Source: Methanobacteriota archaeon
GTDB taxonomy: Archaea; Methanobacteriota; Methanobacteria; Methanobacteriales; Methanobacteriaceae
Length of the DNA: 6,995 nt
Direction: 5' to 3'
NCBI GenBank assembly: GCA_023440975.1
Contig: JAEZRD010000003.1
Coordinates: 1-6,995, forward strand
The stretch's first letter is position 1. Each line of letters starts with the position of its first letter. The notes under the pieces are model-generated. The model ran no database searches and was not told the DNA's origin. It was given only the letters and a program-made list of their open reading frames with translations. Shown here one piece after another: positions 1-5,658 of this stretch. The position numbers and the translations under genes were made by a program.

Positions 1-104
1 AAGTTGAAAATTTTTTTAAGATATTTTTTTACTTTATTATCATCTTTATTTTCATTGTTACAATTAGGACATGTGTTTTTTGTTTTGTTTGGAATAAGAA
101 TCAA
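1..104 (-). CDS. Possible partial cysteine-containing ORF, cut by the left window edge
   Basis: On the minus strand an open frame with no stop runs from a TGA at 108-110 to position 1, giving about 34 codons. It contains CPNC (TGT CCT AAT TGT), followed by Asn/Asp/Lys-rich sequence. The same CPNC coding stretch occurs in the zinc-ribbon gene just upstream (both contain caattaggacat on the plus strand, at 61-72 and 206-217). The start is uncertain: TTG at 104 is the first conventional candidate, but the nearby GAGG at 107-104 overlaps it. It could be the start of another small zinc-binding protein in the feo operon, or a decayed duplicate of the neighbour. The visible length is too short to assign a family. 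Confidence 0.25.
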   Translation of the reverse strand, partial: MILIPNKTKNTCPNCNNENKDDNKVKKYLKKIFN

Positions 105-111
105 TCCTCAT

Positions 112-127
112 ATTAAAAGATTAAGGA
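112..127. repeat. 16-bp direct repeat, copy 1 (zinc-ribbon stop codon)
   Basis: attaaaagattaagga is identical to 465-480. This copy overlaps the stop codon of the zinc-ribbon gene; the other lies 11 nt after the feoB stop codon. Both sit at the right arm and tail of a potential hairpin. Confidence 0.6.
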
Positions 128-151
128 GAAAATTTAATTTTTTCCTTTAAT
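112..151 (-). terminator. Possible hairpin and U-rich 3' end after the zinc-ribbon gene
   Basis: On the minus strand AAGGA (147-143 region) can pair with TCCTT (127-123), with further A/T pairs inside, across the stop codon. It is followed by AATCTTTTAAT. The right arm and tail match the element downstream of feoB. The stem is weak and A/T-rich, so this is only a candidate. Confidence 0.25.
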
Positions 152-318
152 TTTTCCATAAATTTAAAATCTTCAGTTTCAAATAGAGGATTATTGGAGA
201 ATCCGCAATTAGGACATATTAAATAGTTACAATTACATTCTTTACATCCTTGAGTTTGTTGACATGCTTTTTTTGCTTCTTCTTCTGTAAATTCATATCC
301 ACATAATCGGCATTGCAT
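121..318 (-). CDS. Small eight-cysteine zinc-ribbon-like protein, feo operon
   Basis: A 65-residue protein starting at ATG 318 behind a clean GGAGG (332-328, 9-nt spacing). It has eight cysteines in paired knuckles: C3-x2-C6, C19, C25-x2-C28-x-C30 and C35-x2-C38, ending in the typical ribbon CPNCGF. The last 25 residues are charged and probably helical. No signal peptide or membrane segment is visible, so it should be cytoplasmic. Small proteins of the form CxLCGYEF...C...CPNCG are often found next to feoB in archaea and clostridia (family knowledge, no search run). It lies third after feoB on the same strand, only 15 nt after the 32-codon ORF. It probably binds zinc or iron and may assist FeoB or sense metal, but that role is inference. 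The stop codon is embedded in a 16-bp element also found after feoB. Confidence 0.75.
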   Translation of the reverse strand: MQCRLCGYEFTEEEAKKACQQTQGCKECNCNYLICPNCGFSNNPLFETEDFKFMEKLKEKIKFSP

Positions 319-333
319 ATATTTTTTCCTCCA

Positions 334-432
334 TTATTCTTTTTGTTTTCTTTCTTTTTTATCATTATTATCTTTTTGTTTTTGAGCATTTTGGAGTTGT
401 TTAACCCCAAAGATTCCACTTCTACTTAACAT
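334..432 (-). CDS. Cryptic 32-residue basic/charged small protein in the feo operon
   Basis: An ORF of 32 codons plus stop on the minus strand, ATG at 432, TAA at 336-334. It is preceded by an excellent Shine-Dalgarno sequence, GGGAGGTGA (448-440), 8 nt from the ATG and among the best in the window. The product begins MLSRSGIFGVKQLQ and then becomes almost entirely polar (Q, K, N, D, E, R), with no cysteine and no membrane segment. It starts 59 nt after the feoB stop and ends 15 nt before the zinc-ribbon start, so it fits neatly in the operon. I do not recognise the family. It could be a real small protein, or a translated leader that couples translation to the next gene. The strong ribosome binding site is the main evidence. 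Confidence 0.55.
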   Translation of the reverse strand: MLSRSGIFGVKQLQNAQKQKDNNDKKERKQKE

Positions 433-464
433 TGACTATTCACCTCCCTATTATTTTTTTTAAA

Positions 465-480
465 ATTAAAAGATTAAGGA
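465..480. repeat. 16-bp direct repeat, copy 2 (downstream of feoB)
   Basis: Identical to 112-127, same orientation relative to the operon. The two copies bracket the 32-codon ORF and the zinc-ribbon gene. This would fit a cassette duplication or a shared 3'-end signal. Confidence 0.6.
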
Positions 481-498
481 TAAATTTTTTTTTATCCT
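465..498 (-). terminator. Hairpin with U-rich tail across the feoB stop codon
   Basis: AGGATAAA and TTTATCCT (498-491 and 484-477 read on the minus strand) form a perfect 8-bp stem with a 6-base A loop. They overlap the feoB TAA at 494-492. The stem is followed by TAATCTTTTAATTTT. This could attenuate transcription between feoB and the small downstream genes or protect the feoAB mRNA end. It is A/T-rich, so its stability is modest. Confidence 0.35.
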
Positions 499-2519
499 AA
501 TCCTAATAACATTCCACCTTGGAATATTATAAATGCTACAATGTAAGCAATTCCACAACTCATTCCAGTAGATACTAAAGGCCATTTCCATCCATTAGTT
601 TCACGTTTTATAGTTGCGAATGTTGCAAAACAAGGCATGTATAATAATACAAATGTCATGAATGAATATGCACTTAATGGTGTGAATATTCCAGCTATAG
701 CACTGTTTAATGCGACACCAGTTTCTGCTACTCCAAAGAGTGAGCTGAATGTAGATACAACTACTTCTTTAGCTAATACTCCAAAAAGTACAGCAACTGA
801 AGGTTGCCAAGATCCCCAACCTAATGGGGCGAATATTGGTGCTATGAATGTTCCTATTTGTCCAGTTAAACTTGCTTGTGTACCGTAATCTACACCTACA
901 GGGAGACTACTTAAAATCCATACAATAACAGATAATGCAAATATTATTGTTCCTGCTTTTTTAAGGAAGATAACTCCACGTTCCCATGTGTGTATGAGTA
1001 CACCTTTTAATGTTGGTATTTTGTATGTAGGTAATTCCATAACAAATGGGCTGGATAATCCTTTAAATATGGTTTTTTTAAATATTAATGCTACTATTAT
1101 GGCTATAATTATGCCTAATAAATATAGTGAGAAAGTTACTTCTCCTTGGTATGCTGCAAAGAATACTGCAGTAAATAATGCATATACTGGTAATCTTGCA
1201 CTACAACTCATAAATGGTGTTATAAGCATTGTAGTTATTCTATCTCTATCATTATCTAATGTACGTGTTGCCATTACACCAGGTACACAGCATCCAAATC
1301 CAAGTACCATTGGAATGAAGGATTTACCATGTAATCCAGTTAGTTTGTGCATAATTTTATCCATAACAAAAGCTGCACGGGCTAAGTATCCTGAATCTTC
1401 TAATATGCTTAATGCAAAAAACAGTAAGAATATAATTGGTAAGAAAGTAAGTACTCCACCTACTCCTCCTATTATACCATTTACAAGGAAACTTGTTAGG
1501 AATCCTGATCCTAATGTTGCAGTAATTGCATCACCAAGCATTCCGAATCCTGTGTCAATTAAATCTTGTAATGGTGTTCCTATTGTGAATGTAAATTGGA
1601 ATACAAGATACATTATGATTAAGAATATAGGTAATCCTAAAATACGGTTGGTTATTATGTTATCTATTTTATCTGATGTGGTTGGTTTTTCAATTTTTGG
1701 TTTATCAACAGCTTCTTTTATGAGTCCGTCGATAAATCCGTAACGAGCGTTAGCTATTATTTCTTCTGAATTCTCATTGAAAATGTCACGTAAATGTTTT
1801 TTCACTTTTTTAGATTTTCCAAGTATTTGTGTTGCATAATTGGAGTTTTGAACTTTTTCGGTTATGACTTCATCGTTTTCGAGTAATTTCATTGCTGTCC
1901 ATGAGCTTGGAACATCTAATAGTTTTGAATCTATTTCTACTTGATTAGATATTTCTTTTACATGTTCTTTTAGCTCGTATCCGTAGACTAATTTTTTACT
2001 TGAGTCTATTGGATTTTGTTTTGCTTTTATAATTTCATCGATTAAGTTGTTTACACCAGTACCATTATTTGCTTCTATTTCTACAACTGGTACTCCTAAA
2101 AGTTCGGATACTTTTTTGGCATCTATTTCGTATCCTTGTTTACGTGCAAGTTTATTCATGTTTAGTGCTATTATGAGATTTGATTTGAGTTCCATTAATT
2201 GTACTGTTAAGTACATGTTTCTCTCAAAATTAGCTGCATCTATAATGTTTACAATTACATCGTTTTCTTTATCAAAGATGTAGTCAATTGATACTTGTTC
2301 TTCAATTGTTTTTGCACTTAAGTTATAATTTCCTGGAAGGTCAACAATGTTAAATTCATATTCTTTTCCATTGTATGTTACTTGATCTTTTCCTTCCATT
2401 TTTTCTACAGTCTTTCCAGGCCAGTTGCCTACATGTTGGTGCATTCCAGTTAAATAGTTAAAAAGGGTGCTTTTTCCAACATTGGGGTTTCCAGCAAGAC
2501 CTATGTGAACTGTTATCAT
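492..2519 (-). CDS. feoB: Ferrous iron transport protein B (GTPase-coupled membrane transporter)
   Basis: A 675-residue FeoB that imports Fe2+ across the cytoplasmic membrane. The N-terminal G domain shows G1 GNPNVGKS (10-17), G2 Thr37 in the PGKT segment and G3 DLPG (60-63). G4 is unusual: N120-M-N-K123 instead of NxxD. A cytosolic helical region (about 165-280) leads to the membrane domain, with ILEDSGYLAR (around 372), GFGCCVPG with Cys410/Cys411, PFMSCSARLPVY with Cys439 and MPCFAT with Cys630. These are the conserved gate motifs of the family. Several hydrophobic segments follow through residue 675, a usual archaeal length. The start ATG at 2519 has GGAG (2531-2528) 8 nt upstream. No TTTATATA box lies in the 199-bp gap from feoA, so cotranscription from the feoA promoter is likely. 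Confidence 0.96.
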   Translation of the reverse strand: MITVHIGLAGNPNVGKSTLFNYLTGMHQHVGNWPGKTVEKMEGKDQVTYNGKEYEFNIVDLPGNYNLSAKTIEEQVSIDYIFDKENDVIVNIIDAANFERNMYLTVQLMELKSNLIIALNMNKLARKQGYEIDAKKVSELLGVPVVEIEANNGTGVNNLIDEIIKAKQNPIDSSKKLVYGYELKEHVKEISNQVEIDSKLLDVPSSWTAMKLLENDEVITEKVQNSNYATQILGKSKKVKKHLRDIFNENSEEIIANARYGFIDGLIKEAVDKPKIEKPTTSDKIDNIITNRILGLPIFLIIMYLVFQFTFTIGTPLQDLIDTGFGMLGDAITATLGSGFLTSFLVNGIIGGVGGVLTFLPIIFLLFFALSILEDSGYLARAAFVMDKIMHKLTGLHGKSFIPMVLGFGCCVPGVMATRTLDNDRDRITTMLITPFMSCSARLPVYALFTAVFFAAYQGEVTFSLYLLGIIIAIIVALIFKKTIFKGLSSPFVMELPTYKIPTLKGVLIHTWERGVIFLKKAGTIIFALSVIVWILSSLPVGVDYGTQASLTGQIGTFIAPIFAPLGWGSWQPSVAVLFGVLAKEVVVSTFSSLFGVAETGVALNSAIAGIFTPLSAYSFMTFVLLYMPCFATFATIKRETNGWKWPLVSTGMSCGIAYIVAFIIFQGGMLLGLG

Positions 2520-2718
2520 TTATTATTCTCCGTTTTTATCATCGGCAACTTAAAATTTAATTTTTTTTTTTTTTAAGGTGCTGGTCATTATACATTAAAA
2601 ATTAGTTTAATTATTTTTTAAGTTATTTTTTTAATTAAGAATTTTGAATAAGGTAATGCTTTTTTTTTTAACTTAAAAATTTTTGCTTTCTTTTTAAAGA
2701 TATATTGATTCTTTTTAT
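2520..2718 (-). other. feoA-feoB intergenic spacer
   Basis: A long 199-nt A/T-rich gap for two genes expected to be cotranscribed. It contains homopolymer runs and the feoB ribosome binding site near 2528-2531. I see no convincing ORF, no TTTATATA octamer and no copy of the TTTAGG/CCTAAA operator. A weak AATATATC (2706-2699, minus strand) next to the feoA stop is the only TATA-like candidate for an internal promoter. Confidence 0.5.
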
Positions 2719-3018
2719 TTATTTTATTTCTACTTTGATGTTTTGAGCTTCTTCTTTTCTAAGGGCTAAATCGTAGCCTTTTACTTTTACTTTTATTGGG
2801 TCTCCAAGTGGTGCTACTTTTAAGAATTTGATTTCGGCATCTTTCACGAATCCCATGCTCATTAAATGTCTTTTTAGATTTCTATGGGCTTCTTCATTTA
2901 ATTTTCCAGATTCATCATTGGAATAGTTATTTGGGTTGTTGTATGAGACTATTTTTCCATATTCGCCTTTTTGAAGTTCATTTAATCTTTTTATTTGGCC
3001 TTTTCTTTTTTGGGGCAT
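2719..3018 (-). CDS. feoA: Ferrous iron transport protein A (SH3-like FeoA)
   Basis: A 99-residue cytoplasmic FeoA-domain protein, the small partner thought to act on FeoB. The first strand LNELQKGEYGKIV (12-24) matches the usual 'L..L..G..G.I' start. LKRHLMSMGFVKDAEIKFLKVAPLGDPIKVKVKGYDLALRKEEA (48-91) matches the family's 'R.L..MG...G..........GDPI.V...G..LALR..EA' signature. Residues about 26-46 (Asn-, Ser- and Glu-rich) are an extra loop not present in the usual 75-85-residue proteins, and the N-terminus is basic. The start ATG at 3018 follows GAGGTGA (3034-3028) with 9-nt spacing. It is the first gene of the operon, directly behind the metal-regulated promoter. Confidence 0.93.
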   Translation of the reverse strand: MPQKRKGQIKRLNELQKGEYGKIVSYNNPNNYSNDESGKLNEEAHRNLKRHLMSMGFVKDAEIKFLKVAPLGDPIKVKVKGYDLALRKEEAQNIKVEIK

Positions 3019-3060
3019 TTTGTTTTTTCACCTCTTTTTTTTTAATTATTTTTTTAGAAA

Positions 3061-3076
3061 TTTAGGTGTGCCTAAA
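3061..3076 (-). promoter_or_regulatory. DtxR-family-type operator, copy 1 (downstream of predicted feo start)
   Basis: TTTAGG-TGTG-CCTAAA, an inverted repeat that extends to perfect 9-bp arms (AAATTTAGG / CCTAAATTT, 3058-3079). The TTAGG...CCTAA half-sites are those known for iron- or manganese-dependent DtxR/IdeR-type repressors. It lies between the predicted transcription start (about 3085) and the feoA ribosome binding site, so a bound protein would block promoter escape. The regulator itself is not in the window. Confidence 0.75.
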
Positions 3077-3106
3077 TTTTCTATTTTGTTCTTATGTTTT
3101 TATTCT

Positions 3107-3114
3107 TATATAAA
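3107..3114 (-). promoter_or_regulatory. TATA box of the feoA-feoB operon
   Basis: TTTATATA on the minus strand, an exact archaeal TATA octamer. Transcription should start roughly 25 nt downstream, near 3085, leaving a leader of about 67 nt before feoA. It sits between the two operators. Confidence 0.7.
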
Positions 3115-3116
3115 TG

Positions 3117-3132
3117 TTTAGGTGTGCCTAAA
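3117..3132 (-). promoter_or_regulatory. DtxR-family-type operator, copy 2 (over the BRE position)
   Basis: The same TTTAGG-TGTG-CCTAAA as copy 1; 17 bases are identical including the asymmetric TGTG centre. Here the palindromic arms are 6 bp. It starts 2 bp upstream of the TATA box, where TFB contacts the BRE. The two centres are 56 bp apart. Confidence 0.75.
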
Positions 3133-3264
3133 TCTTTTTTTATTCCAATAAAATGTTCGAAATGATTAAAACAAAAACATAAAATTATAAATAAAACATG
3201 GGAGTTATTATATCTACGGGACAAAATAATCTTAAAGGGATTTATAATAAAAAAATAATGAACT

Positions 3265-3332
3265 TTTAGAAATAAAATACTTTAATCAAAAAAATAATAA
3301 ACATTTTTTTTCCTCAATCGTTTATTTCTAAA
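3265..3332. repeat. 12-bp inverted repeat upstream of the adhesin promoter
   Basis: TTTAGAAATAAA (3265-3276) and its exact reverse complement TTTATTTCTAAA (3321-3332), separated by 44 bp. The right arm abuts the TATA-like TTTATATT at 3333. It could be a regulator-binding dyad or chance in A/T-rich DNA. Confidence 0.4.
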
Positions 3333-3362
3333 TTTATATTGTGAAAAAAAACTTTTTATATA
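3333..3362 (+). promoter_or_regulatory. Two candidate TATA boxes for the adhesin-like gene
   Basis: TTTATATT (3333-3340) would place the start near 3362, giving a leader of about 28 nt that includes the ribosome binding site GAGG (3379-3382, 8 nt before the ATG). The perfect TTTATATA (3355-3362) would start near 3385, only about 6 nt before the ATG and after the ribosome binding site, giving a nearly leaderless mRNA. Confidence 0.5.
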
Positions 3363-3390
3363 AAAAAATATAGAATGTGAGGATTTTAAA

Positions 3391-5625
3391 ATGAATAAAA
3401 AAATAATGATACTATTATTATTTCTAGTTTTCCTTGTTGCTATTTTAGCTATCCCTATGGCATTTGCAGCAGATACAAATGGAACTGCAACCACAGATTC
3501 AGCTACAATATCAGATTCTGCAGTATCAAGCAGTTTAAATACAGCAACTGTTTTATCTGATAATAGTAGTTCTGACAATGGTACAACACCACCAGAGATA
3601 CCAAATGGTACTACACCTAATGGTACTCCTCCGGATATGCCTAATGGTACTACACCTAATGGTACTCCTCTGGATATGCCTAATGGTACTACACCAAACG
3701 GTACAATGCCTAATGGTACAGTTCCTAATGTAACCATTACTGCAACAACTGTTTTAACTGGAAATAATTTTACAGAAACTTATGGTGCTGGTGAAAATTT
3801 CACTGTAACCTTAATTAGTACTAATGGTACTACAATAATGGGACAACATATTTCAATGAACCTTACTCGTGTTAGTAGTGGTGCAAGTAAAGTATATTAT
3901 GCTACAACGGATACTGAAGGTATAGCTTCTCTACAAATCAATTTAGCACCTGGATATTATACAGCAACATCAACTTATGCTGGAAATGATACATTAAATT
4001 ACACATCAAGTAGTTGTTTTAACACTATAATCGTTTATAATGCAACAACTAACACTACTTCAACAGTTATGATTGTACAACCATTTACTGAAGTATATGG
4101 TGCAGGTGAAAACTTCACTGCAACATTAAAAGACTCTAATGGAAACTTACTCGTAGGTCAACATGTATACCTGAATTTAACTCGTGTTAGTAGCGGTGCA
4201 AGTAAAATGTATTATGCTACAACTGATACAGATGGAAATGCATTACTACAAATCAATTTAGGTGTAGGATCTTATACTGTAACAGCAAGTTATGCTGGAA
4301 ACGATAACTACTCAAGCAGCACAGCATCAACAACAATTACAGTAACAAGTAATGGTACAAGTCCAACAAATACTACTAATACTACTAATACTAGTAATCA
4401 AACTAGTGGTAGATTAGTTGTAAATGGTGTATCTGAATCAGCATCTGGTTCATACTCTACAAGTACATCTGATTTAAATGCAGTTTGGGTATATAATGGT
4501 GGAACACTTGTATTAAGTAATTCTACTGTTACTAAAACTGGTGATGTTTCAAGTTCTAATTCAAAAAATTCTGATTTTTATGGAACTAATGCAGCAGTAT
4601 TAGTAAATCAAAAGAGTACACTATATATTTCAGATACTTCTATTGTAACTAATGCTACTGGTGCAAATGCAATATTTGTAACTAATAATGCTACTTCAAA
4701 CTCTGGAGCTACTGCTTATGTAACTAATGTTAATATTAACACTTATAAAGATAAATCTCGTGGTTTAGATGCAACTTTCGGTGGAACTATAATTGCAAAT
4801 AATGTTACAATTAACACTCGTGGTGGTAGTTGTGCTGCACTTGCAACTGATCGTGGTGAAGGTACTGTAACTGCAACTAATTGTGTATTAAACACAGGTG
4901 TTGGACAAACTAGTGGTCATGGTTCTCCATGTATTTACTCTACAGGAAATATAACTGCTATTAATTGTACTGGTACATCTTATGTTTCACAAATAGGTTG
5001 TATTGAAGGTAAAAATAGTATTACATTAACTGGTTGTAACTTAACTGCTTATGGTTTAGGTAACAGACAAAGTAATAATGCATATGTTGATTTAGGAGGA
5101 TTCTTCATTTATCAAAGTATGAGTGGAGATGCTGAAAGTGGAACTGCAAAGTTAACTGCAACAAATTCCATATTAACTATTGCATCTGATTCAAGTGTTT
5201 ATAGTACTTGTCCAATGTTCCATGTAACTAACACTGCATCTGTCATTAGTTTAGATAATTGTACCTTAAATTATGGTAGTAATATTCTATTAAATGTAAG
5301 TGGTCAAGATCAATGGGGAACTGTTGGTTCTAATGGTGGTAATTTAACATTTAAAGTTTCAGATATGAGTTTAACTGGAAATATTTATATTGATACTGAA
5401 AGTTCACTTGTATACACTTTAACTTCAAGTACCTATAATGGTGCTATTAATCCATCAAGTTCCTATGGAACTACTAAACTTACTATTAGTTCAGGATCTA
5501 CTTGGAATTTAACTGGAAACAGTCATGTTACTAGTTTAACTAATCTTGGAACAATTAATTATGGTACTTACACTTTATATGTTAATGGAGTAGCTTATAC
5601 TTCTTCTAACCCATATAGTGCATAA
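3391..5625 (+). CDS. Secreted adhesin-like protein: Pro/NGT repeats, two Ig-like repeats, beta-helix
   Basis: A 744-residue secreted protein. Lys-Lys and a hydrophobic core end in AFA-AD, a likely signal-peptidase site near residue 26. A Ser/Thr-rich stretch leads to Pro/Asn-Gly-Thr repeats (71-113). Two Ig-like repeats of 105 residues follow (about 118-222 and 223-325; matching Tyr131 and Tyr236 in YGAGENFT, plus LTRVSSGASK). Next come an Asn/Thr linker (320-340) and a C-terminal region (343-744) of strand-turn repeats every 24-38 residues, starting near 370, 408, 439, 464, 491, 518 and 542. These look like rungs of a right-handed parallel beta-helix. N-x-S/T sequons are very frequent, suggesting N-glycosylation. 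No C-terminal membrane helix or pseudomurein-binding repeat is visible, so it may be released or held noncovalently. Adhesion to host, microbe or polysaccharide is the usual proposal for such proteins; the ligand is unknown. Confidence 0.85.
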   Translation: MNKKIMILLLFLVFLVAILAIPMAFAADTNGTATTDSATISDSAVSSSLNTATVLSDNSSSDNGTTPPEIPNGTTPNGTPPDMPNGTTPNGTPLDMPNGTTPNGTMPNGTVPNVTITATTVLTGNNFTETYGAGENFTVTLISTNGTTIMGQHISMNLTRVSSGASKVYYATTDTEGIASLQINLAPGYYTATSTYAGNDTLNYTSSSCFNTIIVYNATTNTTSTVMIVQPFTEVYGAGENFTATLKDSNGNLLVGQHVYLNLTRVSSGASKMYYATTDTDGNALLQINLGVGSYTVTASYAGNDNYSSSTASTTITVTSNGTSPTNTTNTTNTSNQTSGRLVVNGVSESASGSYSTSTSDLNAVWVYNGGTLVLSNSTVTKTGDVSSSNSKNSDFYGTNAAVLVNQKSTLYISDTSIVTNATGANAIFVTNNATSNSGATAYVTNVNINTYKDKSRGLDATFGGTIIANNVTINTRGGSCAALATDRGEGTVTATNCVLNTGVGQTSGHGSPCIYSTGNITAINCTGTSYVSQIGCIEGKNSITLTGCNLTAYGLGNRQSNNAYVDLGGFFIYQSMSGDAESGTAKLTATNSILTIASDSSVYSTCPMFHVTNTASVISLDNCTLNYGSNILLNVSGQDQWGTVGSNGGNLTFKVSDMSLTGNIYIDTESSLVYTLTSSTYNGAINPSSSYGTTKLTISSGSTWNLTGNSHVTSLTNLGTINYGTYTLYVNGVAYTSSNPYSA
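3601..3708 (+). repeat. 39-bp tandem repeat coding for PNGTTPNGTPxDM
   Basis: Units at 3601-3639 and 3640-3678 are nearly identical (39 bp, 13 residues). A shortened 30-bp unit follows at 3679-3708, and then further PNGT pieces to about 3729. It is in frame, so changes in copy number would lengthen or shorten the stalk without breaking the gene. Confidence 0.8.
3745..4347 (+). repeat. Two tandem Ig-like domain repeats (315-bp period)
   Basis: The segments around 3781 and 4096 match at a 315-bp offset. Stretches of near-identical DNA cover actcgtgttagtag, ggtgcaagtaaa, tattatgctacaac and ctacaaatcaattta. Sequence between these blocks has diverged, especially at the C-terminal end of each domain. 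Confidence 0.75.
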
Positions 5626-5658
5626 GAAAACCATATTTAAATAATTTTTTTAATTTAT

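Larger units (their letters stand above)
3019..3390. other. Divergent intergenic region between feoA and the adhesin gene
   Basis: This 372-bp stretch has no supported gene. From left to right it holds the feoA ribosome binding site, operator 1, the feo TATA box, operator 2, about 130 bp of featureless A/T-rich DNA, a 12-bp inverted repeat (3265-3276 and 3321-3332), and the candidate adhesin promoters. A 23-codon frame at 3198-3269 has no ribosome binding site and is not called. Confidence 0.6.

Noticed and set aside
219..419. 66-codon minus-strand frame with GTG start overlapping the small feo genes
   Set aside because: It has no ribosome binding site at its GTG, overlaps both the 32-codon ORF and the zinc-ribbon gene in another frame, and its Lys/Asn-rich product reflects A/T-rich DNA.
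988..1743. 251-codon plus-strand frame within feoB
   Set aside because: It is antisense to the conserved FeoB membrane domain, with no promoter or ribosome binding site; a shadow. The same applies to plus-strand frames at 637-888 and 2047-2283.
3198..3269. 23-codon ORF (MGVIISTGQNNL...) in the divergent intergenic region
   Set aside because: No Shine-Dalgarno sequence, and the nearest TATA-like stretch is too close to the ATG. No recognisable similarity.
3246..3409. 16-bp direct repeat aataaaaaaataatga at 3246-3261 and 3394-3409
   Set aside because: Low-complexity A/T sequence; the second copy is simply the Lys/Ile codons of the signal peptide.
3601..3708. Repeat cluster as a CRISPR array
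   Set aside because: The units are contiguous with no unique spacers and are in frame inside a secreted protein gene.
3282..3737. 151-codon minus-strand frame antisense to the start of the adhesin gene
   Set aside because: Its VPLG repeats are the reverse complement of the PNGT repeat; no promoter or ribosome binding site. A shadow.
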